The notes: generated by a model from the sequence alone, not told the origin. Numbered from the stretch's first letter, positions 19,994 to 31,693 are shown. The stretch: DNA of 64,000 nucleotides from Plectosphaerella cucumerina (GCA_020746995.1 JAGPXD010000007.1:2170001-2234000), one strand, 5' to 3'. Numbers and translations are program-made.

Positions 19994-20379
19994 CTCGTGC
20001 CCGCCCCAGTTTTCTGGTTTTGCGTCAATCGCTTCACCAGTAAACTGGTGCTAGACAGTCAAATGAACAATACAGTCAAATGAACGAGGTATCTTTTTGC
20101 AGGTGCACCTAACAAAAGGTACTTATTTTCAACAACCCCTTTTTTACCCAATTCCGGGCCGTTTTTTCTACTTAAAAGTAGCCAAAATCGCTTTCTTCGG
20201 GTATTTCAGGCCTATCTGAGCCTCCAGGTGCGACCCAGGGGGTTGATTTGCGTCGTATGGGGGAAATTCATTTTTTTTGCGGAAGCGGTTCATTTGACTG
20301 TGTTGTTCATTTGACTGTCTAGCACCAGTTTACTGGTGCAGCGACTGACGCGAAACCAGAAAACTGGGGCGGGCACGAG
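19994..20379. mobile_element. MITE with 92-bp terminal inverted repeats, TA target duplication
   Basis: Left end 19994-20085 and right end 20288-20379 are inverted copies of each other over 92 bp with four mismatches. Both start CTCGTGCCCGCCCCAG. The element is flanked by TA on both sides (19992-19993 and 20380-20381). The TIRs contain the internal palindrome CACCAGTAAACTGGTG and two copies of CAGTCAAATGAAC. The 200-bp middle is non-coding. The TA duplication places it with Tc1/mariner-pogo (Fot1-like) non-autonomous elements. It lies 138 bp upstream of the ARP gene start, within the shared divergent promoter with GEN1. Confidence 0.88.
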
Positions 20380-20381
20380 TA

Positions 20382-20897
20382 AGCAAGAGCAGCGAGGTTA
20401 CACAATCATATAGGGTAAATTAAGAATAGAAGATAATAACGATTATTGATCTACTACTAGTATAATCTCGTCTCTAGTAGCTTACTACTAGTTATAGCTA
20501 TATTAAGTATAAGTATAAAAAAAATAAGTTAAATAGAATTCTATTATAATATCTAAAGATAAAGTTAGATAAATAGTAAGTATTAAATAGAAGTAAAAAT
20601 TCTAGCTCTCTTATCTAATAACTATCTTATTAGGTTTTAGCTTACTACTGAATGCTCTATCTTGTGTTAAACTAAGGTCCTACCTAGGTACCTATGGCGA
20701 CCTACATCGGAGCTAGATTACGCGACGCGACCCACGCATCATCACCCAGGACCTGGAAGCCAGCACCGACCCTCAGGGTGAAGCCGAGGGATCACACACA
20801 TCTGCGAGGCTGAAGTGCCTACGTCGCCTGCGAGGAACTGTCCAATGTAATAGGGCGATTGCTCCGCCTGTCTGGACTCTTGCAGGACGCGTCCCCC
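20382..20897. other. AT-rich RIP-like island and GEN1 promoter
   Basis: About 20400-20690 is strongly AT-rich with no coding frame, like the other RIP-type islands. From 20690 to 20897 composition returns to normal and forms the proximal promoter of GEN1. Confidence 0.6.
20720..20730. promoter_or_regulatory. Tandem ACGCGA motif upstream of GEN1
   Basis: ACGCGACGCGA contains two overlapping ACGCG cores, the core of the MluI cell-cycle box bound by MBF (Mbp1/Swi6). It lies 168 bases upstream of the start of a DNA-repair nuclease, a plausible G1/S target. Based on the motif only. Confidence 0.35.
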
Positions 20898-23315
20898 ATG
20901 GGCATCAAAGGGTATGCTTCTCATCAATATGAAAGTTATATCGGAACTCTGACAATTGGCTTTCACAGCATTTATGGCGAACTGGGGCCTGGCAAGCGAG
21001 TATCGCTGTCAAAACTCGCTGTTGAACACCTCGAAGCCACCGGAAGGCCACTCCGACTGGCAATAGACATTGCAATCTGGCAGTTCCAGGCACAGGCCGC
21101 CAAAGGTACATGCCACATGCATACTTGGTCGAACCCATTCTCTTGACACATTCTAACATGTTGCAAAGGTGGCTCGAACCCAGCCACTAGAACGCTATTT
21201 TATCGACTGGTTCGGCTCCTGAGCTACTCCGTGATACCAATATTTGTCTTCGACGGCCCGAGCAAACCTGCCTTCAAAAGGAACAAACGTTCGGGGCTAG
21301 GTGGTGGCGGCGCGACAGCCAAGGCAAAGCAGCTCATTAAGCTGTTCGGTTTGCCCGTCCACGATGCTCCCGGAGAAGCCGAGGCAGAATGTGCCCTGCT
21401 GCAAAAGAGGGGCATTGTCGACGCCGTGCTGAGCGAAGATGTCGACACCCTCATGTTTGGCTGCACCCGCACATTACGCAACTGGACAGCCGAGGGGAAA
21501 CGAGGCTCGAATGCCCCGACCCATGTGACGATGTACGAGTCTCATGCCGAAGGCCTCGTCAAGTCTGGGTTGGGAAAGGATGGCATGGTACTTGTTGCCT
21601 TGATGAGCGGCGGCGACTATATCCCGGCAGGTGTCCCTGGTTGCGGTGTCAAGCTTGCCTGTGAGATCGCCAGGGCTGGCTTTGGCGATGACCTGTGTCG
21701 CCTCGAAGTGGATGATCTGGACGGCTTGGCAAAGTGGCGGGCTCGCCTCAAGCACGAGCTCGTAACCAACGAGAGTCGATTTTTCCGCACCCGACACAAG
21801 TCCTTGACGCTCCCAGAAACTTTCCCAGATTTGCAGGTTCTGAGGTATTACACGCAGCCAGCTGTATCGTCCACCGAGGCGATTGATTCCATGGCTCAGC
21901 GGACCAACTGGAGATCTGATGTGGACGTTGCCGAACTTCAGGAGTTTGTCCGCAAAACCTTTGACTGGACCGGCCACGAAGGGGCTGTCAAGCTCATCCG
22001 CGTTCTGTCCCCGAGCATGCTGGTGCAGAGCGTTCTGCACGTTCAGGGGCAGGCGAAGAACAAGAAGGGGCAGGTCGATTTGGACGGAGCTCCGAGTGCC
22101 ATCCTTGATATCCGCGGGCAACGGACACATTGGACGGTTGATGGGATGGCCGAGCTCCGAGTCTCTTATCTTCCTGCTTCACTTGTCCCTATATCACTAT
22201 CATCAACCGGAAGCGATGACCATTCTAGTCAACCAACCATAACACTGGATAGCGACGAAGACAACGAGCCCTGCGCTGCAAGCCAAGGTGTATCCAACGA
22301 CGGCAAGGGTTCCTCGAAGTCAAGTCCGAGCTTTGATCCCCTTTCCCCCCAGACACTTTGGCTGCCCGAACATCTGGCTAGACTTGGGTCACCTCTCGCA
22401 GTCGAAAGCTGGAAACAGGAGACGGACTCAAAGACAGGCCACAAACAGCAGCACCGCCAGAAGTCGACAACCGGTGCGTCGAAACGCAGTCAGAATCAGG
22501 GGAGCCTGGACAGCTGGGTTCGAACCTCCAAGACTGTAGACCACCCCGATAAGACTGCCCAGGTGCGCTGCGACGCTGCACTGGCAGATCTGGTCTTACC
22601 CTCAGTGAGGTATCTCTCTCACAGCTCGCAAACATCGAGCCAGCGGCGCACGATACACAGCGGGGCCATTACATCGACGGACCGAAGTAAGCCATCCAAG
22701 CCCTCTGCAAGGGCGGGCGTCACAGACCCGAGGGCGCTCAGCGATGCGCGGATGACGCGTTGCTCACAACCTCTGCCTAGGGATGCCAACACAGATACTT
22801 CGCCGGCAGTCGAACCCGCTTCGGACCCTCAACCTGCGTGGCCTCCGCCGCCTGTTGCGTCTGTGAGACACACTCCTGGTAGCTTCGAACCCGGCCCAAG
22901 TACTGTGGGCTCCCGGCTCAAGGACTCTGCCCCTCCGAATCGCAGAGGTGTGGCCGATGTGCCTGCTAGGGAGAAGAAGCCGTTGGCCAAGCAAACGAGC
23001 GACCGCCGGCGTAAATTTGCTGTCGATCATAAGCAGGCGGACATGACCTCTTTTCTGAAAACTACGAAGAGCAGCTCGTACGGGAAGGAACTTTCCTCTT
23101 CCAAACCGGAGACGACGGAGTCATCGAAGCCACAAAAGTCTGTGGTTGCACTCTTCGTCCCTTGTGCGGACATCCCCGGATTTTTGAGACAGGTGGAGGT
23201 CAACGAGGATGAAGCTTGTACATTACTGGGCGAAGATCAAGAGGGTCGGCGTGTGGGAGCCAGAAAGGCTTGGAGACACAGCAATTTGTCCATAATAGAC
23301 CTCACGGGGGATTGA
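20898..23315 (+). CDS. GEN1/Yen1-type Holliday junction resolvase (XPG/Rad2 family)
   Basis: Structure-specific endonuclease that cuts Holliday junctions. Exons 20898-20911, 20969-21105 and 21169-23315, 765 residues. The start MGIKGIYGELGPG fits the family, whose proteins begin MG with the N terminus at the active site. Acidic catalytic residues are visible: RLAIDIAIW (residue ~33), FVFDGPSKP (~78), GEAEAECALL (~118), SEDVDTLMFG (~140) and SGGDYIPAGVPGCG (~198). The last also opens the helix-hairpin-type H3TH motif. The C-terminal half is disordered and carries QGSLDSWV and QADMTSFL, which resemble PCNA-interacting boxes. It could be confused with XPG/Rad13 or Fen1, but the short spacing between N and I domains fits the GEN1 class. 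Divergent from the ARP gene across a MITE. Confidence 0.88.
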
Positions 23316-23905
23316 TGGGCCTCTTGAATAGCGAGGGCGCCGCTCATGTTCTTCGCGCGACACCGATATGGCCGATCCTGGTGATGCATCGAATGGAACC
23401 ATCTCAACGTTCGAAATGACGGCGGACAGGGCTCTGTGCTTCCTCGGGCGAGCGCCCGCGAATGGCAGAGGATTAGTTGCAATCGTTGCCTACCTGCTAG
23501 GTAGCTGCCAGAGCACGCCTCATGTGCATGAAAGTGAGGCTGAGATCAAGGTACTTGGGGAGGGTGGCCGTGATCATCAGAATGAGGCGGGCATGTCATT
23601 ACCTCGACAAGCGTGCCAATACGACGAGTACGTCATCCAGGGCTGCATTTAAGATTGAAATTTTGCTTTTTAGTGGAATGACTGGGTGTGCCTAGGTTGA
23701 ACACAGATATGTACGCCCCGTTGGAAACCCCCCCACGCTGGATTTGTAGATAGACGTGGTGCCCTTGGCTGGGCCGAAGTCACCCTCGCCGGAGAACCTA
23801 GAATGCCGCAGCCCATGCTGTGTTAACGTAACCCCAATACCCAAGGACTATCGCCCCCCAATGATTGCGCGATCAAGCCGATGACCCTCCTCATAGTGTA
23901 GACTA
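23316..23905. other. Intergenic region between convergent GEN1 and the 24-kb gene
   Basis: 590 bases; I see no gene. A 94-codon plus-strand frame at 23368-23652 has no recognisable features and lies where 3' UTRs are expected. Confidence 0.45.
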
Positions 23906-24865
23906 TCAGCTCATTTGTGTGTCAGTGTCGACTCGTGCCGGCGCAACAAAACCTGGGGCACCGATGGTCTGCATGGAGCCTGGTGTCTCGACTGCGAACA
24001 AGCTTTCATGTGCATCGAAGACTGGAGGCGAGCTCTTGAGGTTGTGCAGAGCCTTCTCTGCCTCGGTGCTGACTAGCCGGCCTTGCTTAAGGTCCTCAGC
24101 AAAGAGGAAGAAGCCCTCCTTCGCCTCGACGAGATAGGCTTGGAGCCCGTTGCTCTGGAGTCTGATGTTGACGGAAGATAGGGGATAGTGGTTCTCGATG
24201 TACCGAGCCCAGCCCCGTGCCGCTGCCTGAATGTGCTCGTCGTCGCTGAGCTTCCGCCAGCCAATTCCGAGATGGACCGTGAAGGCATCGACGACTGGCT
24301 CCAATGGGCACATGGCTGAGTTGCCGACGCTTGCCACCGAAGGCGTAGAGGCTGGGTGCGCGCAGAGGCCGGTGGTGTCGGTTTGTGAGGAGGTAGGATC
24401 GAGGCGTTGTGACTTGTTGCTGCGGAAGACCGGCCGCTCTAGAGCTGCGACACGCGCAGAGGCCGCGCGGTGGAGGATTTCCGCGTTGGCCTCCTCTTCC
24501 ACCCAGGTGCCTGACTGATTGCTGGCATCGGTGATGTAGGCCCCGGTTGCTCCCTGGCCGCGCCTGATGAGGACCATGCCCTCTCCGTACTCCCATTGCT
24601 CGTCTGGCTCGGCCACGGGATCGCTGCGCGTTGGCTCGGGTGATTCTTCGTTGAGATTGGGAGAAGCTTCATCTCGAGACCTCTTGCGGCCCGCCATGCG
24701 CAAAGGGGGGTCGGTCGGTGGCCGAGCGAATGAAGATGCAGGGTCGGCGGCGCGGGACGCTTGACTGGCCATGGTGGGCATGTCAAAGCCAGGGTGATGC
24801 GCAGGTTGGGAAGGGATGGCGAGAACGGGAGTATCGCTGTAGAAGCTTCTGCTGAAAGAGCCCAT
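23906..24865 (-). CDS. Fungal protein of unknown function
   Basis: A single-exon frame of 319 residues from the ATG at 24865; an in-frame upstream ATG at 24940 would add 25. I do not recognise the family. The N-terminal third is disordered with a basic patch (AGRKRSRDE), a possible nuclear signal. Two blocks look folded: WEYGEGMVLIRRGQGATGAY (residues ~90-115), and a C-terminal region (VVDAFTVHLGIGWRKLSDDE to SSPPVFDAHESLFAVETPGS) that includes an amphipathic stretch ARGWARYIENHYPL. No transmembrane segment, signal peptide or catalytic motif is visible. Codon use and GC content match neighbouring real genes, which supports it being expressed. Confidence 0.7.
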   Translation of the reverse strand: MGSFSRSFYSDTPVLAIPSQPAHHPGFDMPTMASQASRAADPASSFARPPTDPPLRMAGRKRSRDEASPNLNEESPEPTRSDPVAEPDEQWEYGEGMVLIRRGQGATGAYITDASNQSGTWVEEEANAEILHRAASARVAALERPVFRSNKSQRLDPTSSQTDTTGLCAHPASTPSVASVGNSAMCPLEPVVDAFTVHLGIGWRKLSDDEHIQAAARGWARYIENHYPLSSVNIRLQSNGLQAYLVEAKEGFFLFAEDLKQGRLVSTEAEKALHNLKSSPPVFDAHESLFAVETPGSMQTIGAPGFVAPARVDTDTQMS

Positions 24866-26580
24866 GGCTTCCTGTGTTAGTATGCTACAGGGGTGAGTTC
24901 CTCCGATATGCGAGCTGGTGCGCGGAGCAGTGTTTCCCAACTGCCAACTTAACCTGTCAAGAATGGAGGTAGATAGCCGCTTGCTTGTTTGCTGAACTGC
25001 AGGAGAGGTGCCTGCTCGGTAGTGGCAACAGGTAGATGGATGAATGGGCAGAGAAGCGCGAAAGTGTCGCCGTTGGCGCGTGTGTTCGCGTTGTGGTGGT
25101 GAGGGGAGTCGGGGTGTGGAAGGGAGTGAAAGAGGATAATGAGCTTCTCAGATGTGTGATGAGTGAGACGCAGGGACGGTGCGGGGGGGCGGGTGGAAGC
25201 AGTCGAGTCGTGAGATGTGCAGAGTTGACCGGCTGGTGTGGAGGAAGTGGGATGGATGAGATGGATCCGTCCAGATTCCTGGGGGTTCTTGGATACTAAT
25301 GTACTGACTGGACTTGTCGTGCCAGCATCGGATCAATTGGCTGCCGGTCACTATGGTCACCGCGGACAGGAGGAGGGGGGACTGGAGGACGGACGACCCG
25401 ATTCATGTGAACCTAGCAGCGTGGCTTGCCCGGGTTGAAGCTGCAGGCTGGTTGCGCCGATCCACACAGTGCAGTTTGACGATGAGAGGCAGGTGAAGTA
25501 CTTAGTGTCGGTCTGTACCTGGATGCTTTTCACTTTGCCCGCTGGCCCGCCCATTCTTGCGACGATCAGGAGAGGGATGGCCAAGTACCGTACCGTGCGG
25601 AGATCATCTCGGAGACTCCCATTTGGAGACTCCCCTTGTGGAGGGCTGGGGGCAAACGGAAGGACGGGAGTCAGGCGGGGTGCGTGCACTGGCTGACGAC
25701 CTTGGGCAGAGCTACTAGTAGGCTGGGTTCCGATTCCGGTCCATCGCCTAAACCGAACACTTGCAGCAGTCCAGTTCACTTACTAGGTATTCGCAAACCC
25801 TGGCTGCTTAGCTACCGGAAGTAGATACAATATGTTGGATGTCTTTTCGTTTCATCCCCAGTTCTTCTCTGACGACAGATAATTCCTAGTCTTGGACACG
25901 TCGGAAGTGCGCCATGGGATGCGTTGGTTGTTACCTGACACTTTCAGCATGAATTCAAGCGACTCTGTCGTTGGCCACCTGCGCGCCGCTGTCCAAGTTG
26001 TGCCCGGGCCTCTGCGCTGTGCATTTTTGGTACCGTGCCGGCTGGGTTGCAAGGATGCCCAGCAATCGCGCGCTCAAGGGCCCCGTATCGCATCGTTGCT
26101 TGACGAGGTTCCTACAATGGGAGATTGAAGCGCATCTCCGGGGAAAATTGCGATAGATGCTCATGTACCGTGTTCGAGGAGTGAGGTAAGGGGGAAGCGA
26201 GTTGAGGCGCGGGCGTGATGTGGCCAGGCGCACGGCCACGCAGCACTGCTAAAGGCAGGTACCTACTCGCCTACAAGTAGGAAAGGGTACCCAAGCTGGT
26301 ACCACGTCCAAGACACCTGACAAAGCGCTGAGGTGGGCGTCGCGACCTTGGTTGAGGAGCAGCCCAGATGCATATTCGCTGATTTCCCCCATTCAACTTC
26401 CACGACCCGCAGCGTCAACGAGCACGACCTGCTCCAATGACAGGGACATCGTGTGACGCATACAAACACCGAAGCCGAGCCGCCATCTCGTGCCGCGAGA
26501 TCCCATTCCAACATCCCAGCATTCACCATTCAACCCGACCCCCGACCCCCGACCACCGCTCGGATCAATGACCCAGCATC
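24866..26580. other. 1.7-kb gene-free region upstream of the PDK1-type kinase
   Basis: No frame with recognisable protein features on either strand. It must contain the promoters of the unknown gene (minus) and the kinase (plus). Near 26530-26560 a C-rich direct repeat (CCCGACC units) precedes the kinase start. A long 5' leader for the kinase is likely but cannot be shown. Confidence 0.5.
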
Positions 26581-29177
26581 ATGAGCGGGGATCTCAGCTT
26601 GTCCAAGGCCCTCGGAGGACTACGTATAGCTAACCCCGACGATGCCGACCTCTCCGTTACCGACGATACTCTACACCCAGGGCCCGGCGTAAGCCCAGCA
26701 GCCCCGACAAGCCCGGCCAGCCCGACATCTTCGGCCCATGCCAATCCTGCCCCAACGCCCGACAATAGAGAGGGCTTCGCGAGCCCAGATTTTGGACAAA
26801 CTGCTGCCGAAGAGGATGGTACCAACCGACTAGAATACCGACAACCCACATCTACCTATCAGCCTGATCTCGAGCGATCTGCCGGTCGCCCTCATTCTGG
26901 CCTCTACGCAGTGTCCACTTCTCGATCGCACCCCGACGACCATCGCAACATGCAACAACAACAACAACAACAACAACAACCCACGAACCTTCGAAGCGAA
27001 AGGTCAAGATCATCAATGTATGGAATGCCTGCACGCAGCGACTCGAGGTCTGGGGCTGTCCTCTCAGCGGCAATCCCATCCCGAGAGAGCAGTCAAAGGG
27101 ATCCCGGCTACAGCACATCCCGCGGCCCCGGAGCTTCGCCGTCAGGTCCGCTGCCCCCCCGAAGAAGTTCCAAGGGCATGGGCGGTGGCTACGTCTCCGC
27201 AAGCGGCGCATCTACGCCATCTCGCTGGGACGGCCAAGGCCCCGAAGAACCGCTCCCTGCCAGCAGCGAGGAATGGAAAGATCGGGGCGCCGCTGTGGGT
27301 GTGCGGCGCGAGGTGGATGCCAACGGAAAAACCGTCATGCGGCATGTCAAGAAAGGGGTTCGAGACTTCAACTTTGGTCGCATCTTGGGAGAGGGCTCAT
27401 ACAGCTCTGTCTACCTCGCCACGGACCGGCAAACGCTCAAGGAATACGCCATCAAGGTTCTCGAAAAGAAACACATCATCAGGGAGAAGAAGATCAAATA
27501 CGTCAACATCGAAAAAGACACTCTCAACCGCCTCACCGAACACCCCGGCATCGTTCGTCTCTACTACACGTTTCAGGACGAGGCGTCCCTGTACTACGTC
27601 CTCGACCTGTGCAACGGTGGCGAGCTGCTGGGGGTCCTGAAGAAAACAGGCACTTTCGATGTGGCCTGCACCCGCTTCTATGGCGCTCAGATCCTGGACG
27701 CCATCGACTACATGCACTCCAGGGGCGTTATTCACCGGGACCTCAAACCGGAAAACGTCTTGCTGGATGACAACATGCATGTCAAGATCACCGACTTCGG
27801 TACGGCCAAGCTCCTGCAGGATCCCAGGGCTCTCCACGCCGAAGGCAGTCAAGGAAAGGGCCCGGCGGATGGCAGCCGCGGGGATGGCGAACGTGACGGA
27901 AGGGCCGCCTCGTTTGTCGGTACTGCCGAGTATGTCAGCCCCGAGCTCCTCACAAGCAAGAACGCATGCAAAGCAAGCGACCTTTGGGCTTTCGGGTGCA
28001 TCATCTACCAGCTGCTGGCTGGCCGTCCCCCGTTCAAGGCCGCAACGGAGTATTTGACTTTCCAGAAAATCGTCGGCCTAGAGTACGAGTTCCCCGCGGG
28101 CTTCCCTCCGGCGGCGCGGGATCTCGTCGAGAGATGCCTTGTTCTCGATCCTGTGCGCCGCCTGACGGTCGAACACATCAAAAACCACGAGTTCTTCGAC
28201 GGGCAAGAGTTCGGAAAAGTTCTGTGGAGAGCAAAGGCCCCGAGACTGCGGCCGTATGACCCCACGGCCCAGGAACCCAGTCCCATACAACTCAATGGGT
28301 TCGCTAATTCCGCCCCCAGCGCCCCCAGCACATTAAGAGGAGTTGCCCAGCCCACCTCAACCGGGTTGAATGGTTCATCAAGGCCATCGAGAATCATCAC
28401 CGAACTTCCCCCACCGACCCAGTTGGACATTGAGTGGTCACCCGTGCTGACCCGGAACAACGAGAGGATCCTGAAGCTCGGGGATCTGATGGTCGTATCG
28501 AGCGCTCTTCCAAACAGCCCGCATGGCAAAGGCGATCACACGGAAGGCCACAAGAAGCTATCCCGGTTCTTCGGGGGTAGCACGACGAAGAAGAGGCAAA
28601 GGCTGGTGATGGTCACGTCCAGCGGGCGTATCATACTCGCCCCCGCCGGTGGTGAAGACAAGCGGACAAAACAGGAAATCTCACTCATGGGCCCTGAGTG
28701 TTCCTGGAAAAGTCTGGCCGACACCAGGGGCCAGAACGCCTGGAGCGTGGACACTGTAAGCAAAACCGCTGGAGCGATCACAGTGTCGTCTCATTCTGCT
28801 GACCTTTCTTCTAGGACAAACTTCACTACACGTTTGAAGACGTGAAGTCAGCCTCGGCCGTGTCCTCGGACACTGGTGGCATGTCTGCGAATGACTGGAT
28901 CAGCACCCTTGAGCGTGCCAAGGACCTTGCCTTGTCGCAGACCAGTCTTGGTCCTTTTGCGAACGACAGTTCGTTTGGAGATATGTCATCGGCAATGTCT
29001 AGCCCTGCTAGTACTCTTGGGGGGCATGGACACTATGGTGAAGGCTTTGGGGCGACAGGCTCCGACCGCCCTGGACGTAACCACCTGAGCAAGAGCCAGC
29101 CAGGCACCGATGATGTGGCCAAGCGTAACCGCTTTAGCAAACGGCAGTCGAAGAATGGGCTCGGGGCCCAGTTCTGA
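26581..29177 (+). CDS. PDK1-family protein kinase (Pkh/Ksg1 type)
   Basis: AGC master kinase that phosphorylates the activation loop of other AGC kinases downstream of sphingolipid or phosphoinositide signals. Exons 26581-28755 and 28815-29177, 845 residues. The N-terminal ~255 residues are disordered with a nine-glutamine run. The kinase domain (~residues 262-545) shows GEGSYSSVYLA (P-loop), YAIKVLEKKH (lysine), VIHRDLKPENVLLDD (catalytic loop), ITDFGTAKLL (DFG) and SFVGTAEYVSPELL (activation loop). A ~22-residue Gly/Asp-rich insert lies between DFG and the T-loop. After it, FKAATEYLTFQKIVGLEYEFP is typical of PDK1. A C-terminal PH-like domain (LKLGDLMVVSSALP ... WSVDTDKLHYTFED) spans the only intron, and a disordered tail follows. 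Confidence 0.93.
26953..26979 (+). repeat. CAA trinucleotide repeat (nine glutamines)
   Basis: Nine pure CAA codons in the disordered N terminus of the PDK1-type kinase. A likely site of length variation between strains. Confidence 0.9.
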
Positions 29178-29682
29178 TGGCGCCGTCAAATGTTGAAACG
29201 GCAATTACCTAGCATATGAAAGCGCGGCGTTATTTAGCCATGGGCCATTTTCCCTCCTCAAGTAGCCCGTTCCAAGCATTCACGACACTGCTCCATTTTA
29301 TGGTCCAGCACCACACCAACCTTGAAAACAAGCCCCGGAAGTCTACTATTACACGTGCCACTGATGTACTAGAGTGCCCACCTAGGAGTGTCTACCCAGA
29401 TGTTAAAGTTGAAAGCATTAGTGCAGTGTATTGATGGTCTGAGGTCACGTGATGCTGGTGGGCCACTAATCCAGATTGGAGGTGTGCTGCGACAATCGTA
29501 GCGCGGCTACCTCCCGTAAAGTGACGCCAAACGCGTGACTGTGCATTGCCTTGCCATCTTTCGCATCGCGTCTCAATTGTTCTCGAGGGGCTGGCCAGGC
29601 TCGACAACCACGTCTCCCCATCAGATTCATTGCCAGTCCACACCTACTATCACTGGCGACAGGCCAGCGGCCAATTGGCACG
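29178..29682. other. Intergenic region PDK1-SWP73 with a TCACGTGA palindrome
   Basis: 505 bases without a gene. TCACGTGA at 29445-29452, 231 bases upstream of the SWP73 start, is an extended bHLH-type site. The remainder is unremarkable. Confidence 0.45.
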
Positions 29683-31363
29683 ATGCAACCGTACAGACAG
29701 CAGCCGCCCCCCTATGGGCATGTTCCCCAACAAGCGCCGACGCGCGCACCTCAACCCGGCCAAAGACGCCCCGGGATGGGTACGTCCATCTTGCCCGCAC
29801 GCTGCCTGCCCGTATCAACAATTAACAGTCCTCGCAGGTCCCGTCATGCCTGCGCATCAAGTAGCGCCGATGCCTCGCCCAGGCGTTCCACAGCATCCAC
29901 ACATCGTTCAGCCCGCCGATTCAGATGCTTCCTATGCCGAACGGGCCAAAGCCCGGCGAAGCAGGAAGCCGAACGATAAAAACCTTCCCGAGGGCGTCGA
30001 GGCCTGCATAATCGATCCGGACGTTGCGCTCAGATACAGAGAGCTGCGGGAGCTCGAGCGACGACTTGACGCCACAATGACACGCAAGCGACTAGATATC
30101 ATCGAGTCGGTTGGCCGTGAGAGCAAGGTAGGATGAAGCCACAAGTTGAGCCTGGGAGGAAGACAGGGGCTGACCTTGCTCGACCACAGCGATTTAGGAC
30201 CATGCGCGTATGGATCAGCAACACTGTCGAGGACCAACATTGGCAGGGCAATGACTTGAGCATTGACGCCTTTGATCTTTCCCCCAGCATGAATGCTTCC
30301 TACCGTGTCAAGATTGAAGGCCGCCTTCTCGATGACGCAGATGAGGATGGAAGCTCCGTTTCGGACACGGAGCACGATGCCGCTGTCGCGACGAACACGA
30401 AGCAGCCGAGATACCGCTTCTCTCACCTCTTCAAGCAGATGAGTGTGGATTTCGAGACGAACCAGAGCAAACGCTCTGCGGACCAATCCGTGTCCTGGAC
30501 AAAGTCCGACGGTGGCAAAGCGTCACAAGCCGGTCAGGCAACGGCCGCCGACTTTGACGAGCTGACGTTCAAGCGAAATGGCGACGAAAGCATGAACATT
30601 GTCATCAACTTGGTCCGCCACGAAGACCCTGAGCGCTACCAACTGAGCCCGGCCTTGGCCGATGTGATCGACGCTACACAGGCCACCAGGCAGGAGGCTA
30701 CATTGGCACTCTGGGACTACATCAGGCTCATGGGCCTGCAAGACGAAGAGGACAAGCGCAATTTCCGCTGCGATGAGGCTCTGAAAAAGGTAGGTCATGA
30801 CATGTATCCACGCAAAAAGTCGCACGTTGCTCATACATCTGTAGATCACCCGAGTTGACGTCGGTTCTCTGCCGAATCTTGCGGCATACATCGAGTCGCA
30901 TTTGGGACCTCTGCCCCCCGTCAGACTCGCCTATACTGTGCGAGTGGACGAGGAGTTCCACAAGAATCCCCAGCCGACTATCTACGACATCCAGGTTGCT
31001 GTGGATGATCCTCTCCGAGCCAAGCTCCTTGAAACGATCAACAATCCGACGTATGGCCAGTCGCTGAAAGAAATTAGAGAACTCGACGGAGACTTGGCCA
31101 CCCTGGTCATGGCGATATCGAGCTCCAAGGCGAAGCACTCGTTCTTCACATCTCTAGGGGACGATCCAGTGACTTACTTGCGAAACTGGCTTAGCTCCCA
31201 GAAACGGGATCTGGAGGTCATCATGGGCGAGGCTCCCAGGGGCGGCGGAGAAGACGCGGCAAGCAGCGAATGGAGAAGGGGCGGGCCAGACGGCGTCTGG
31301 GCCTCCTCGAACGCACACGAAAGTGTGCAGGTCATGCTGTCCAAGGCCCCCCTTGCGCGCTGA
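29683..31363 (+). CDS. SWI/SNF chromatin-remodelling subunit (SWP73/Snf12/BAF60 family)
   Basis: Accessory subunit of SWI/SNF or RSC. Exons 29683-29779, 29838-30127, 30190-30789 and 30845-31363, 501 residues. The N terminus is Pro/Gln-rich. A conserved block begins NLPEGVEACIIDPDVALRYR, with a basic coiled segment RYRELRELERRLD. It is followed by RVWISNTVEDQHW and FSHLFKQMSVDFET. The SWIB/MDM2 domain is at about residues 310-390 (YQLSPALADVIDATQATRQE, ALWDYIRLMGLQDEEDKR). The C-terminal half is helical (FFTSLGDDPVTYLRNWLSSQ), as in BAF60. Assignment to SWI/SNF rather than RSC (Rsc6) cannot be decided from sequence alone. It converges with MO25. Confidence 0.92.
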
Positions 31364-31693
31364 GAACAGATCTTGACGCTCTACCCTCGGAAGGACTGCT
31401 TGTATTTGTTGACGACTGCAGTTCGAGGTGTCTGGGGACGGGGATGGGAGTACGGGCGCTACGGACACAGACACTTGCTTTGCCTCGAACTCATGATACC
31501 ACATTTATAACATTTATCACGGGCTGTCGGTGATATTCCATTCGCGAAGTGATGCCCCCCTTGTGGCCAGGACTGAGCCCACACGGGGGGACGCCCAATG
31601 TCGATATGATGACTTGCGCTTGCATGGCTGTCTGAAAAAACGCTTCCCCCCATCTCGAATACATGTGCAACCACCCTCCGAGACCTGCCGCAG
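31364..31693. other. Convergent 3' region SWP73/MO25
   Basis: 330 bases between two stop codons facing each other; no gene seen. Presumably overlapping 3' UTRs. Confidence 0.5.

Noticed and set aside
19855..20037. N-terminal extension of the ARP gene
   Set aside because: In frame, but its far end is the MITE terminal repeat; the ATG at 19854 is the better start.
23368..23652. Small gene after GEN1
   Set aside because: 94 codons, no features, lies in the convergent 3' region.
29546..30136. 196-codon frame overlapping the SWP73 start
   Set aside because: Its first part is out of frame with the Pro/Gln-rich SWP73 start and crosses the first intron; only its later part is real SWP73 exon 2.
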